NCBI GenBank assembly: GCA_028284265.1
Contig: JANQRZ010000006.1
Coordinates: 391,472 to 455,471 of the forward strand
DNA length: 64,000 nt
Origin: Rhodothermales bacterium
GTDB taxonomy: Bacteria; Bacteroidota; Rhodothermia; Rhodothermales; JANQRZ01
Direction of reading: 5' to 3'
Each line of letters starts with the position of its first letter. The first letter of the stretch is position 1. Below the pieces are notes generated by a model, which had not been told where the DNA came from, ran no database searches, and worked only from the letters and a program-made list of their open reading frames with translations. This document shows, piece after piece, positions 25,637-33,602 of this stretch. Both the position numbers and the translations under genes were made by a program.

Positions 25637-26539
25637 CTAAAGTCCGATGAGATACAGGCGCGGGTCTTGGGCTAACCCGTTGCGCCACAACTCGAAATGG
25701 AGGTGGGGGCCGGTTGTGATCTCACCGGTGTTGCCGCTCAGGGCGAGGGCTTCGCGGCTCCGCACACGGTCGCCGACGTTCTTGAGGAGGCGACTGTTGT
25801 GCTTGTAGACGGAAAGATACCCGTCGGCGTGCTGCACCGCAACGACGTAGCCGCCATCGTTGGTCCAGTCCGCCGAGACCACGTAGCCATCGCCGATGGA
25901 GCGGATAGGCGTGCCCTCGGCGACAGCGTGGTCGACGCCGTAGTGCCCCCGCGCCGCATCGAAGCCACGCGCGAAGAAGCCCTGCACGGGCGGAAGCGCC
26001 GGAAACTGAAGGCTCGCGAGGTAGGTCTCGACGATCCGTTCGTCGCCTTCGGCACGTCGGTCTGCCGCAAGCCGGTTGAAGGCAAGCGCGGGCTGCTGGT
26101 GATCGGCCCAGTCGTCGGAGCGGGGACCGCTCGGCGCTTCGAGGGCCGGTGTCACGGGGAGAGGCTCAGCGGCGTCTACGGTTTCTTCGCTCACCGTCGC
26201 CGTGTCTAGCTCCCCGACGATGGCATAGCGCAGTCGCTCCAGATACTCGTCCTGCAGGGCCAGCGAGTCTTCCAGCGCGGCGGCCCGGAGGGCGTTCCGC
26301 TCGGCGGTCTCGCGGAGCACTTCGGGATCAGGCCCCATGAAGAGCGAGCGGATGGGCGTAAGGAAGAAGAGCAGGAGGAGTACCAGCGCAAGTCCCGCCG
26401 AGGCTCCGGCGACGAGATAGAGCAGGCCGCGGGGACGCACGACGTACTGGCGAGGGTTTTCCACGCCACTGTCGTCCATGACAATGACGGTGCGCGGCTC
26501 ATCGGGTCCCTTGATGAGGTCCAACAAAAAAGAGGTCAT
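25637..26539 (-). CDS. M23 family metallopeptidase (LytM domain, membrane anchored)
   Basis: The 300-residue protein has one membrane span near residues 38-62 (YLVAGASAGLALVLLLLFFL), then a helical segment likely to form a coiled coil (ERNALRAAALEDSLALQDEY). The C-terminal LytM domain has the zinc ligands HYGVD near residue 208 and HLHFEL near 282. The complete set suggests an active peptidoglycan endopeptidase in the periplasm. It is the first gene of an operon with bactofilin, which probably positions it to shape the cell wall. The gap to the bactofilin gene is 65 bases. Confidence 0.92.
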   Translation of the reverse strand: MTSFLLDLIKGPDEPRTVIVMDDSGVENPRQYVVRPRGLLYLVAGASAGLALVLLLLFFLTPIRSLFMGPDPEVLRETAERNALRAAALEDSLALQDEYLERLRYAIVGELDTATVSEETVDAAEPLPVTPALEAPSGPRSDDWADHQQPALAFNRLAADRRAEGDERIVETYLASLQFPALPPVQGFFARGFDAARGHYGVDHAVAEGTPIRSIGDGYVVSADWTNDGGYVVAVQHADGYLSVYKHNSRLLKNVGDRVRSREALALSGNTGEITTGPHLHFELWRNGLAQDPRLYLIGL

Positions 26540-26708
26540 AGGGCGGAAGGCGCGGTGAAGCTTTTATGGGCGCTTAACGAGGTATCGGCACCATTTCATG
26601 GTATCCACAAACGCGGTGCGCTAAATTACCCCCTTCGTAAGACCGATGAAGTGCAGGCGCTCACCCTACACGCGCCGCCCATCGGACCGACTCCTTTCCC
26701 TGATTCGT

Positions 26709-26960
26709 ATGCCTCAGCACAAATCTGCAGAAAAGCGCGTTCGCCAGAACGCGAAGCGCCGCGCCCGCAATCGCTACCATAAGGTGCGCGTCCGCACGCT
26801 CGTCAAGCGCCTCGAAGGTACGGAAGACCGGGCCGAGGCCGAAGTTCTTCTCAATGAAGTCAAAGGCACGCTCGACCGGATGGCTACAAAGCGGATCATC
26901 ACGCGCAGCAAGGCGGCTCACACCAAGAGCCACTTGGAAAAGCTAGTGAACGCGCTGTAG
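26709..26960 (+). CDS. rpsT: 30S ribosomal protein S20
   Basis: The 83-residue basic protein MPQHKSAEKRVRQNAKRRAR... shows the usual S20 pattern: basic N-terminal helix, NRYHKVRVRTLVKRL, and the conserved KRIITRSKAAHTKSHLEKLV end. It binds 16S rRNA early in small-subunit assembly. The start at 26709 is chosen because the 21 codons upstream are not conserved in the family. It stands alone, divergent from the M23 operon, with a 169-base gap that must hold both promoters. Confidence 0.97.
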   Translation: MPQHKSAEKRVRQNAKRRARNRYHKVRVRTLVKRLEGTEDRAEAEVLLNEVKGTLDRMATKRIITRSKAAHTKSHLEKLVNAL

Positions 26961-27342
26961 GTTCGGCCCTCCACCTCAGTGTGCCTGAACGGGCCATCGC
27001 GCCCCTGTTCGCCCTCTCCCTTCTCCCTGCCCATTTTGGTCGGAACTGCGCGTCCTGATCCCCTGTTGATGCGGCAACTTGGCCGCCGGGCCCTAGTCGG
27101 ATCCTCTCTGAATACCCCGGCATCGCCCCACCCCAAACGGCAGCGCCGCTTCCTCGCTCGACGCATCTTCGTAGAAAAGCGCGTGTGCTTCCCCGTTTTA
27201 TTGCAAGTCTCCGTATTATTTCGCCTACCTAGTGCCTAGGTTCTACCCGGCACGACCGCGAATATCGTTCGGCGCTAGCCGGACCTCTTTACCCCACCCC
27301 CAGCCACCTCCTCTAACGCCAACACCCCAAGGAGCAGACACT
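26961..27342 (+). other. Intergenic region before the OmpA-like gene
   Basis: 382 bases without a convincing coding frame. The last 150 bases are A/T-richer (CCCCGTTTTATTGC, CCGTATTATTTCG) than the surroundings, consistent with a promoter for the downstream outer-membrane protein. A short palindrome lies at 27227-27241. An SD-like AAGGAG stands about 9 bases before the ATG at 27343. No clear terminator for rpsT was found. Confidence 0.5.
27227..27241. promoter_or_regulatory. Short palindrome ACCTAG-TGC-CTAGGT
   Basis: A perfect 6-bp inverted repeat with a 3-base spacer, directly downstream of an A/T-rich possible promoter and 102 bases before the OmpA-like start codon. It may be an operator. 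The assignment rests on position and symmetry only. Confidence 0.3.
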
Positions 27343-28881
27343 ATGACCAAGCGTCTACAATCTCCGCTCTTGCTGGCTTTTGCGGCCATGTTCCTCTTCG
27401 CTTCGGCGGCAGATGCACAGGTCCAACGCCCGTTCAAGACCCCCTACATCAGCGCCTACGGCGGCCTCGGCCTCTACGGCGGCGACAACGATGGCAACGC
27501 GAACAACGAGGCCAGCGGCCTTTTCGACGATCCCGGCCTCGCTGCTGCCGGTGAGATCGGCTACCAGTTCTCGCCGTCGCTCGCCTTCGGCGTCGCGTTC
27601 AACTATGGGAACTACCCCGAACTGCAGACCGTCGGCCCGAACAACCGCTTCACGGATGCCGTAGAGTCGCGCTCGCAGATTCAGGCCGCCTTCCGGTACT
27701 TCCTGTTCCCGTCCTCAGCGATCACGCCGTACGTTCGTCTCGGCGTTAGCTACTCGTTTGAGCCGGACTTCAGCGACGCAACGGACAACGCGCCCGGTAC
27801 AGGTGCTCAGGAGACCACAGATGCATGGGGTCCCCTCGTCGGCGGTGGTATCGACCTGCTGCTCGGCAAGAAGTTCTCGCTCTTCCTCGAAGCCAACGGT
27901 GCGTTCCTCTTCCCGGACAACGCCATCGACGGCAGCAACCCCGGTGCCCTCGGGCAGCCGAACGACGATGCCGACTTCGACTGGCTCGCGATGGGTGGCG
28001 GTGGTTTCCGCTTCTGGTTCCGCGGTGCCAACGTCGATGTTGATGCCACCATCGACTGCGCCACGTCGCTTGAAGTCGGGCAGGCTGGCACCTTCACGGC
28101 CTTCGTGAATGAGGACGCCAGCGGCCCGCTCACCTACATGTGGAACTGGGGCGACGGCTCCACCTCCGACGGCCTCGTAGCGACGCACAGCTACTCCAGC
28201 CCCGGCACCTACACCGTCAGCTTCACCGCGACGGGTCCGGGCAACTCCGACACCGAGACCTGCTTGGTCACGGTCAACGAGCCGCCCGCTGAGCCGGTCA
28301 CGCTCTCCGCTTGCCGCGCCACGCCGATGACGGCCAACGTGGGCGAAACGGTCAGCTTCTCGGCCACGGCCGAAGGCACCCGTCCGTTCACCTTCGCGTG
28401 GGACTTCGGTGACGGCAACACGGCCAGCACGCTCAACGCCACGAACGTCTACAACGAAGTCGGCTCGTACAACGCTTCCCTCACGGCCACGAACGAGGCC
28501 GGATCGGATACGTGCACGATGACCGTCACCGTGGTGGACCGCTTCTGCGACGAAGTCACCGAACTCAACACGGTCTACTTCGACCGCAACTCGAGCACGC
28601 TCACCGACGAAGGCATGAGCCGTCTCGATGAGAACCTCGCGGTTCTCGAGCGTTGCTCGGACATCACGGTGGCCATCAACGGCTACACCGATAGCCGCGA
28701 GCGCGACCGCCTGCGTCTGTCTGAGCGCCGTGCCGCTGCCGTTGAGGCGTACTACGTCCAGAACGGTATTGACGCGGATCGCTTGACGGCCCGTGGTCTC
28801 GGTGTCGCACCGGATGACAACTACAAGGAAGACGGTGGTGCAGGCAGCCGCCGCGCCGAGTCCATCCCGGGCGGTATGTAA
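27343..28881 (+). CDS. OmpA family outer-membrane protein with beta-barrel and two PKD domains
   Basis: The ATG at 27343 follows AAGGAG and opens a signal peptide (MTKRLQSPLLLAFAAMFLFASAADAQ). Residues 25-230 look like an outer-membrane beta-barrel (ISAYGGLGLYGGDND, AGEIGYQFSPSLAFGVAFNYG, ITPYVRLGVSYSF). Two PKD domains follow (YMWNWGDGSTSDG near 265, FAWDFGDGNTAST near 345). The C-terminal OmpA-like domain (NTVYFDRNSSTLTDEG, GYTDSRERDRLRLSERRAAAV) keeps the Asp and Arg that bind diaminopimelate of peptidoglycan. It should tether the outer membrane to the wall, the PKD pair acting as a spacer. The last residues (AESIPGGM) differ from the usual RVEFV ending. Solitary, with a strong terminator. 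Confidence 0.93.
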   Translation: MTKRLQSPLLLAFAAMFLFASAADAQVQRPFKTPYISAYGGLGLYGGDNDGNANNEASGLFDDPGLAAAGEIGYQFSPSLAFGVAFNYGNYPELQTVGPNNRFTDAVESRSQIQAAFRYFLFPSSAITPYVRLGVSYSFEPDFSDATDNAPGTGAQETTDAWGPLVGGGIDLLLGKKFSLFLEANGAFLFPDNAIDGSNPGALGQPNDDADFDWLAMGGGGFRFWFRGANVDVDATIDCATSLEVGQAGTFTAFVNEDASGPLTYMWNWGDGSTSDGLVATHSYSSPGTYTVSFTATGPGNSDTETCLVTVNEPPAEPVTLSACRATPMTANVGETVSFSATAEGTRPFTFAWDFGDGNTASTLNATNVYNEVGSYNASLTATNEAGSDTCTMTVTVVDRFCDEVTELNTVYFDRNSSTLTDEGMSRLDENLAVLERCSDITVAINGYTDSRERDRLRLSERRAAAVEAYYVQNGIDADRLTARGLGVAPDDNYKEDGGAGSRRAESIPGGM

Positions 28882-28918
28882 GCCGTACCACGCTGCCACC
28901 GCGCAGTAGCAGTAACCA

Positions 28919-28964
28919 GGCGGGCCTGCGGAGCACATGCTCTGCAGGCCCGCCAGCTTTTTTC
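28919..28964 (+). terminator. Strong Rho-independent terminator
   Basis: GGCGGGCCTGC (28919-28929) pairs perfectly with GCAGGCCCGCC (28944-28954); an inner GAGC/GCTC pairing extends the stem. A run of seven T follows at 28958-28964. It ends the OmpA-like gene. Confidence 0.95.
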
Positions 28965-29027
28965 GGATCGAGCAGCATCTAGGGTCGGGAGTCGAAAGAC
29001 CTGACCTCATCAGCGGAGCCGTTAATT

Positions 29028-29066
29028 TCTGCCCTCTGCCCTCTGCCCTCTGCCCTCTGCCCTCTG
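29028..29066 (+). repeat. Tandem 7-bp repeat (TCTGCCC)5 plus partial in the queG leader
   Basis: Five exact TCTGCCC units (29028-29062) and a TCTG remnant end five bases before the queG ATG. The tract fills the place where a Shine-Dalgarno sequence would be and contains no purine-rich stretch. Unit number could change by slippage. Confidence 0.85.
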
Positions 29067-29070
29067 AACT

Positions 29071-30057
29071 ATGCCCGGCTTTGATGCTGCCGCCCGTGAG
29101 CGGCTCGCTCGTGCGCTTAAGGCCGAAGCCCAGCGCTTGGGCTTCGACACCTGTGGGATAGCGAAAGCGGAGCGACTCAATGCCGAAGCGGAGCGGCTGG
29201 AGCAGTGGCTCCTCGAAGGCCGTCATGCCTCGATGCGTTGGATGGAGAACCACTTCGAGAAGCGCGTGGACCCGCGCCGCCTCGTGGACGGCGCGCAGTC
29301 CGTCGTCTCGGTGCTGCACACCTACTACCAGCCGGAGCAGCATCCTTCCGATCCAATGGTGGGAAAGATCAGCCGCTATGCATGGGGCGATGACTACCAC
29401 GAGGTGCTCAAAGACAACCTCTACGCGCTCTACCACTGGCTCGACGAAGCCGTCGGCGGGGTCTCCGGTCGGGTGTTCGTAGACTCGGCTCCGGTGCTGG
29501 ACAAGGCATGGGCAGCGAGGAGTGGGCTGGGCTGGATCGGCAAGAGCACGATGCTACTCAACCGGGAGTTGGGTTCATTCTTCTTCATCGGCGAGATGAT
29601 CGTGGACGTGCCGCTCCCGGCGGATGGACCGATGGCCGACTACTGTGGCTCCTGCACCCGTTGCCTCGATGCTTGCCCCACCGGTGCGCTTGATGCGCCG
29701 TACCAGATCGACGCGAATCGCTGCATCTCGTACCTCACCATCGAACACCGGGGCGAGACGCTGCCGGACGGGATGGACAGCGAGATCGGCAACTGGATCT
29801 TCGGCTGCGACATCTGCCAAGACGTGTGTCCGTGGACCAAGTTCAGCCGGACGACAAACGAGGATCGCTTCGCTCCGCGCCCCGGCGTCGTGGACACCGA
29901 CTTGCGCGAGTGGGCCGAGCTAGACCTCGACGGCTTCCGCGAGCGCTTCCGCCGCAACCCGGTCAAGCGCACCAAGTTCGAGGGCTTTCAGCGCAACGTC
30001 CGGGTTGCGCTCGACAACGTCGAACGCGCCGTTACCCGTCGGCACGAGGGAGAATGA
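29071..30057 (+). CDS. queG: Epoxyqueuosine reductase
   Basis: The 328-residue protein has the QueG core: an N-terminal cobalamin-binding domain (LGFDTCGIAKAERL, KAWAARSGLGWIGKS) and two [4Fe-4S] cluster motifs, CGSCTRCLDACPTGA near residue 192 and CDICQDVCPW near 247. It reduces epoxyqueuosine to queuosine in the anticodon of tRNA-Asp, -Asn, -His and -Tyr, in the cytoplasm. Usual length and motif order are kept. The leader is a pure pyrimidine-rich repeat rather than a normal ribosome site. Its last 26 bases overlap the end of the convergent histidine kinase gene. Confidence 0.95.
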   Translation: MPGFDAAARERLARALKAEAQRLGFDTCGIAKAERLNAEAERLEQWLLEGRHASMRWMENHFEKRVDPRRLVDGAQSVVSVLHTYYQPEQHPSDPMVGKISRYAWGDDYHEVLKDNLYALYHWLDEAVGGVSGRVFVDSAPVLDKAWAARSGLGWIGKSTMLLNRELGSFFFIGEMIVDVPLPADGPMADYCGSCTRCLDACPTGALDAPYQIDANRCISYLTIEHRGETLPDGMDSEIGNWIFGCDICQDVCPWTKFSRTTNEDRFAPRPGVVDTDLREWAELDLDGFRERFRRNPVKRTKFEGFQRNVRVALDNVERAVTRRHEGE

Positions 30058-32095
30058 TCTCGAAGGTCGTGCCTTCGCCTTGCGTGCTCTCAGCCGTGAT
30101 CGTTCCATTCATGGCTTCGATGAGACGACGGACGAGGGCGAGGCCGAGGCCGGAGCCTTCGAAGTCGCGGTTGAGCCGGTTGTCGCCTTGTGAGAACGGC
30201 TCGAACATCTCGTCCACGTACTCTGGTGCGACGCCGATACCAGTGTCCTCCACGCGGATTCGCACGGTGTGGTCCAAGCTCTCCGTCGCGATGCGTACCT
30301 GCCCTTCGTCGGTGAACTTCGCGGCGTTCGAGAGCAACTGATCCAGCACCTGCCCGATGCGCCCCGCATCGCCGAGCACGATAGGTTCGGTCTCATCGAG
30401 GTCAAGGCACAGGGTGATGCCTCGTTCAATGAAGGGGGCTTCGTATCGCTGGGCGGTGGCTTGGATGACGGGGTGGAGCGTGACCGGGTGATGCTCCACG
30501 TCCACCCGTCCGCTCTGAAGCGTGGCGAGGTCGAAGATGTCGTTGATGAGCCGGAGTACCTTGGTCGAGCCTTCCCGGATCGTGGTGGCAAACTCGACGA
30601 CAACAGGCGGCGGGTCGTCCATCTCGGCGACCTCTTCCAGCAGTAGCTCGGCGAAGCCGTTGATGGACCCGAGCGGCGTACGGATCTCGTGGCTCATCAT
30701 CGAGAGGAACGAGGACTTCGCCCGGGTGGCAGAGGCGGCATCTTGCTTCGTGCGAACGAGGTCTGCCTCGGTCTCGCGGGCCTCGGTCACGTCCGACAGG
30801 ACACCGGCCACGACGAGGCGGCCGGCGTGGTCACGGCGTGGCGTGGCCGTCTCACGTAGCCACCGGATCTTGCCATTCGCCGTCTGAATCCGATAGATGA
30901 GGCGGCTTTCCTGCTCTTGAGCCAGGGTGCGATCGTGGCTTGCCAGGGCGGCTCGGTCTTCGGGGTGGACGATGCACCCTCGCCACGAGCATACCCCTGT
31001 CAGCACATCGTCGCCCCGGTAGCCGGTGATAGTCTCGACTTGCTCGCTCAGGAACGAGTAGGTGCGCTCGCCGTCAGCTCCGAACCAGAACGAGAACAGG
31101 CAGTCCTCGATGCTCCCGACGATCCGCCGGTACCGGGCCTCGGCACGCATACCCGCCCACAGGGTTTCGACGAGCACGCCCAGCCGACCGAGCGCGGCGG
31201 ATTCGGTTTGGGTCCAGCGCTCGCCCTCGCTGTCGCGCATCATCAGGAGCGCACCGCCTTGCGAGGTGTCCGTGCCGAACGGCAGGGCCACGGCCTCGCG
31301 TGCGCCGATGGCAGCGAGGAACTCCCGCAGATGGGGGGCACCCAACTCGGTGTGGGCGTAGGTCAGGCGGCTTCCGGCCATCACGGGCAGAAGCTGTGCG
31401 TCGAGGCGTAGCGGTGGCGGTTCGGCATCGCCCGACCGGCGGCTCCAGCGAGCGTCTTCGGTGTAGCTCCCTCGCGTGTCGTCGAAGAGGAGTACCACCG
31501 CGTGGTCGGCGCGGGTGGTCTCGCCGAGGACGGCGGCGGCCTCTTCGAGAAAGCCGTGGGCGGAGGACTGCGAGCGGGCCGCGTGATGGAGGACGGGTTC
31601 AGCCTCATCGTAGCGGCGGAGCAGGCGAAGCTCCTCGTCGCGCTCGCGCTCGGCGGTGATGTCTGAGATCATCAGCACGCCACCGACGGTGCCGTGCTCG
31701 GGGTGCTGGATGGGGGTGCCGTGGATGCGGAGATAGCGCGTCGCCCCGTCCTGCCGCTCGAAGGGACGTTCCTCGCCGTTCAGCGATTCGCCCTCGGCCA
31801 GCATCTGGTCGACGAGTGCAGGCAAGTCGGCGTCGAGGCCCTCGATCTCCGCGAGCGACCGTCCGATCCACGCGGCCTCTGCGTCCTCGCCGGTGATCGC
31901 ACGAAGCTGGTGGTTCTCGAACGTGACGAGGCCCGATGCGTCGAGGTGAGCGATCCCGATGGGGCTTTGTTCGAGGAACGTCTGGTAGAGCGCCTCGCTC
32001 TGAAAGAGGGCGGCCTCTACCTCATCGAGCGCGTCCAAGGAGACACCCTTGAGCGGTTCGGTTGGAACCTCTAGGTTACGATTCGTGCTATCCAT
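30032..32095 (-). CDS. PAS/GAF sensor histidine kinase
   Basis: The 687-residue protein has no membrane span. Domains in order: PAS (about 35-155), a GAF-like segment (165-320, ADHAVVLLFDDTRGSYTEDA), a second PAS with PAC (325-455, WLRETATPRRDHAGRLV), HisKA with phospho-acceptor His469 in SMMSHEIRTPLG, and HATPase from about 570 (N box QLLSNAAKFT, G1 DTGIGVA, G2 GSGLGLAL). All catalytic boxes are intact. It lacks a receiver domain, and no response regulator gene is near, so its partner lies elsewhere. It is the last gene on a strand shared with lysS and the MFS gene, 57 bases behind the latter. Confidence 0.92.
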   Translation of the reverse strand: MDSTNRNLEVPTEPLKGVSLDALDEVEAALFQSEALYQTFLEQSPIGIAHLDASGLVTFENHQLRAITGEDAEAAWIGRSLAEIEGLDADLPALVDQMLAEGESLNGEERPFERQDGATRYLRIHGTPIQHPEHGTVGGVLMISDITAERERDEELRLLRRYDEAEPVLHHAARSQSSAHGFLEEAAAVLGETTRADHAVVLLFDDTRGSYTEDARWSRRSGDAEPPPLRLDAQLLPVMAGSRLTYAHTELGAPHLREFLAAIGAREAVALPFGTDTSQGGALLMMRDSEGERWTQTESAALGRLGVLVETLWAGMRAEARYRRIVGSIEDCLFSFWFGADGERTYSFLSEQVETITGYRGDDVLTGVCSWRGCIVHPEDRAALASHDRTLAQEQESRLIYRIQTANGKIRWLRETATPRRDHAGRLVVAGVLSDVTEARETEADLVRTKQDAASATRAKSSFLSMMSHEIRTPLGSINGFAELLLEEVAEMDDPPPVVVEFATTIREGSTKVLRLINDIFDLATLQSGRVDVEHHPVTLHPVIQATAQRYEAPFIERGITLCLDLDETEPIVLGDAGRIGQVLDQLLSNAAKFTDEGQVRIATESLDHTVRIRVEDTGIGVAPEYVDEMFEPFSQGDNRLNRDFEGSGLGLALVRRLIEAMNGTITAESTQGEGTTFEIILPRADG

Positions 32096-32152
32096 TGGGC
32101 CGGGCGGCGAGCGAAACAGGCGGAAACAGGCGATGCAGGCGTACCGTGCGAA

Positions 32153-33460
32153 TCACCTGTCCATGTCCTCAAGGATGCTGCCAGACTGGGGCATCTCAGA
32201 CGAGGCGGCGCGCCGCTCGCGGGGTACGACGGTCAGCAGCCACACGATGCCCGTGAGAATCTGCACTCCGGCGAACAGGAGAATGATCGTCCCAAGGCTC
32301 GCCACGTCGTATTCGAGTAGCAGGGCGGCAGCCAGCACCGAGATGGACTCGACGAGTGTGACGAGCAGCCAGTCAGTGGCGAAGACACGGCCCCGGAACC
32401 GGTCCTCGGCGCGCTGCTGCAGGAGCACGGTCGAGAGCACCCAGTTGGCCCCGCTCGCCGCGTGCGCGAAGACGACGAGTGGGACGACGCCCCACAGCCA
32501 GCCGACCTGACTGACGAGCACGTAGCCGAGTCCGCTCAGGCCGATGCAGAGGCCGAGGAGCGTGGGCCAGCGCCGCTCGTCGGGGAACCACGCCCGTGCG
32601 AGGATGGGTCCCAGCCCGGTGCCCAAGCCGCGCGCCGAATAGAGAATCCCGATTCCCATCGCGGGGCGATCCGGCATGAGCACTTCGGCGAGGAGGACGA
32701 GCAGGAAGACCGGCGCTCCGCCGCCGAGTCCCCACGCCGCTTTCGCCAGCGCGATACGACCGACGCTCGGTCGCTCGCAGAGCCGCTGCCAGCCCTCGGC
32801 AATGGTGCGAAGCCCATCGCGTACCGGCGTCGCTGTTGGTGTGACCTCTTCGGTGTCTTGCGGGATCACGGTGCGCCAGATGAACCACGCCGAGACGAGG
32901 TACGTCGCGCTGTCGATCACGAAGACCGTCTGCGGCCCGAGCGCCTCGACCGCAAGCCCGCCGACCGCCGCCCCGATGGCGAGCATCGTGGACCACGTCG
33001 CCGACATTAGGGCGTTCGCCGTCAGCAGGTCCTTGCCCTCGACGATGTTCGGGAGCGAGGCGCTCTTGGCGGGCATAAAGACGGCGCTGACCATCACCTG
33101 AAGCGCGGTCAGCAGATAGAGCAGCCACACGTCGCCCGCATCGACGACGAGCAGGAAGCCGAGGACGATCACCGCCCGGACGAGGTCAGAGACGATCATC
33201 ACGCGCCGTCGGTTGAACCGGTCTACGATCAGCCCGGCGATGGGTGAGGCGAGCGCGAGCGGCAGCATCTTCGTCACGAACACCGCCCCGAGCGCGAGCG
33301 GCGACCCGGTCAGTTCTTCGATGAGCCGGTAGATCGCAATCGTGTTGAACCAGTCGCCGAAGAGCGAGACGATGTTGCCGCCCCACAGCCGCCGGAAGTT
33401 GGCATTCGTGCGGGCGAGGTCGAGATAGCCAATCGGACGCGAATCGTTTACACTTGTCAT
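32153..33460 (-). CDS. MFS transporter (enterobactin-exporter/MFS_3-like)
   Basis: About 435 residues with 12 predicted membrane spans. The start of the core, FRRLWGGNIVSLFGDWFNTIA, then LALASPIAGLIVDRFNRRRVMIVSD with the MFS loop 2-3 signature, places it in the MFS_3 group of drug or siderophore exporters. Substrate is not predictable. The ATG at 33460 lies inside a dispersed inverted repeat (33455-33586); the frame runs further upstream through that repeat but not as conserved protein. The gene follows lysS on the same strand. Confidence 0.88.
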   Translation of the reverse strand: MTSVNDSRPIGYLDLARTNANFRRLWGGNIVSLFGDWFNTIAIYRLIEELTGSPLALGAVFVTKMLPLALASPIAGLIVDRFNRRRVMIVSDLVRAVIVLGFLLVVDAGDVWLLYLLTALQVMVSAVFMPAKSASLPNIVEGKDLLTANALMSATWSTMLAIGAAVGGLAVEALGPQTVFVIDSATYLVSAWFIWRTVIPQDTEEVTPTATPVRDGLRTIAEGWQRLCERPSVGRIALAKAAWGLGGGAPVFLLVLLAEVLMPDRPAMGIGILYSARGLGTGLGPILARAWFPDERRWPTLLGLCIGLSGLGYVLVSQVGWLWGVVPLVVFAHAASGANWVLSTVLLQQRAEDRFRGRVFATDWLLVTLVESISVLAAALLLEYDVASLGTIILLFAGVQILTGIVWLLTVVPRERRAASSEMPQSGSILEDMDR

Positions 33461-33586
33461 CCTGAGCGGAGCGAGCGAAAGCGAGTGCAGCCGAAGGATC
33501 TTTCCGGGAACAGCCTCAGCAGTTTGGGACAAGTTTGCCCGAAGAGATCCTTCGACTTCGGCCTACGGCCTGCGCTCAGGATGACA
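33455..33586. repeat. Intergenic inverted repeat with TGTCATCCTGAGCG ends
   Basis: TGTCATCCTGAGCG (33455-33468) and CGCTCAGGATGACA (33573-33586) are exact inverted ends of a 132-base element. Inner arms CGAAGGATCT (33492-33501) and AGATCCTTCG (33545-33554) pair too. Related ends with a GAAGGATCT core recur in intergenic regions of many bacterial genomes. It fills the lysS-MFS gap, and its end supplies the MFS start codon. Confidence 0.85.
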
Positions 33587-33602
33587 GAGAACACACTGGA
33601 AA

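Noticed and set aside
27715-29436. 573-codon minus-strand frame spanning the OmpA-like gene and queG
   Set aside because: It crosses two plus-strand genes and a strong terminator, and the translation is repetitive R/V/E sequence.
30032-32095. Hybrid histidine kinase with receiver domain
   Set aside because: The protein ends directly after the ATPase domain (GTTFEIILPRADG); no receiver signature.
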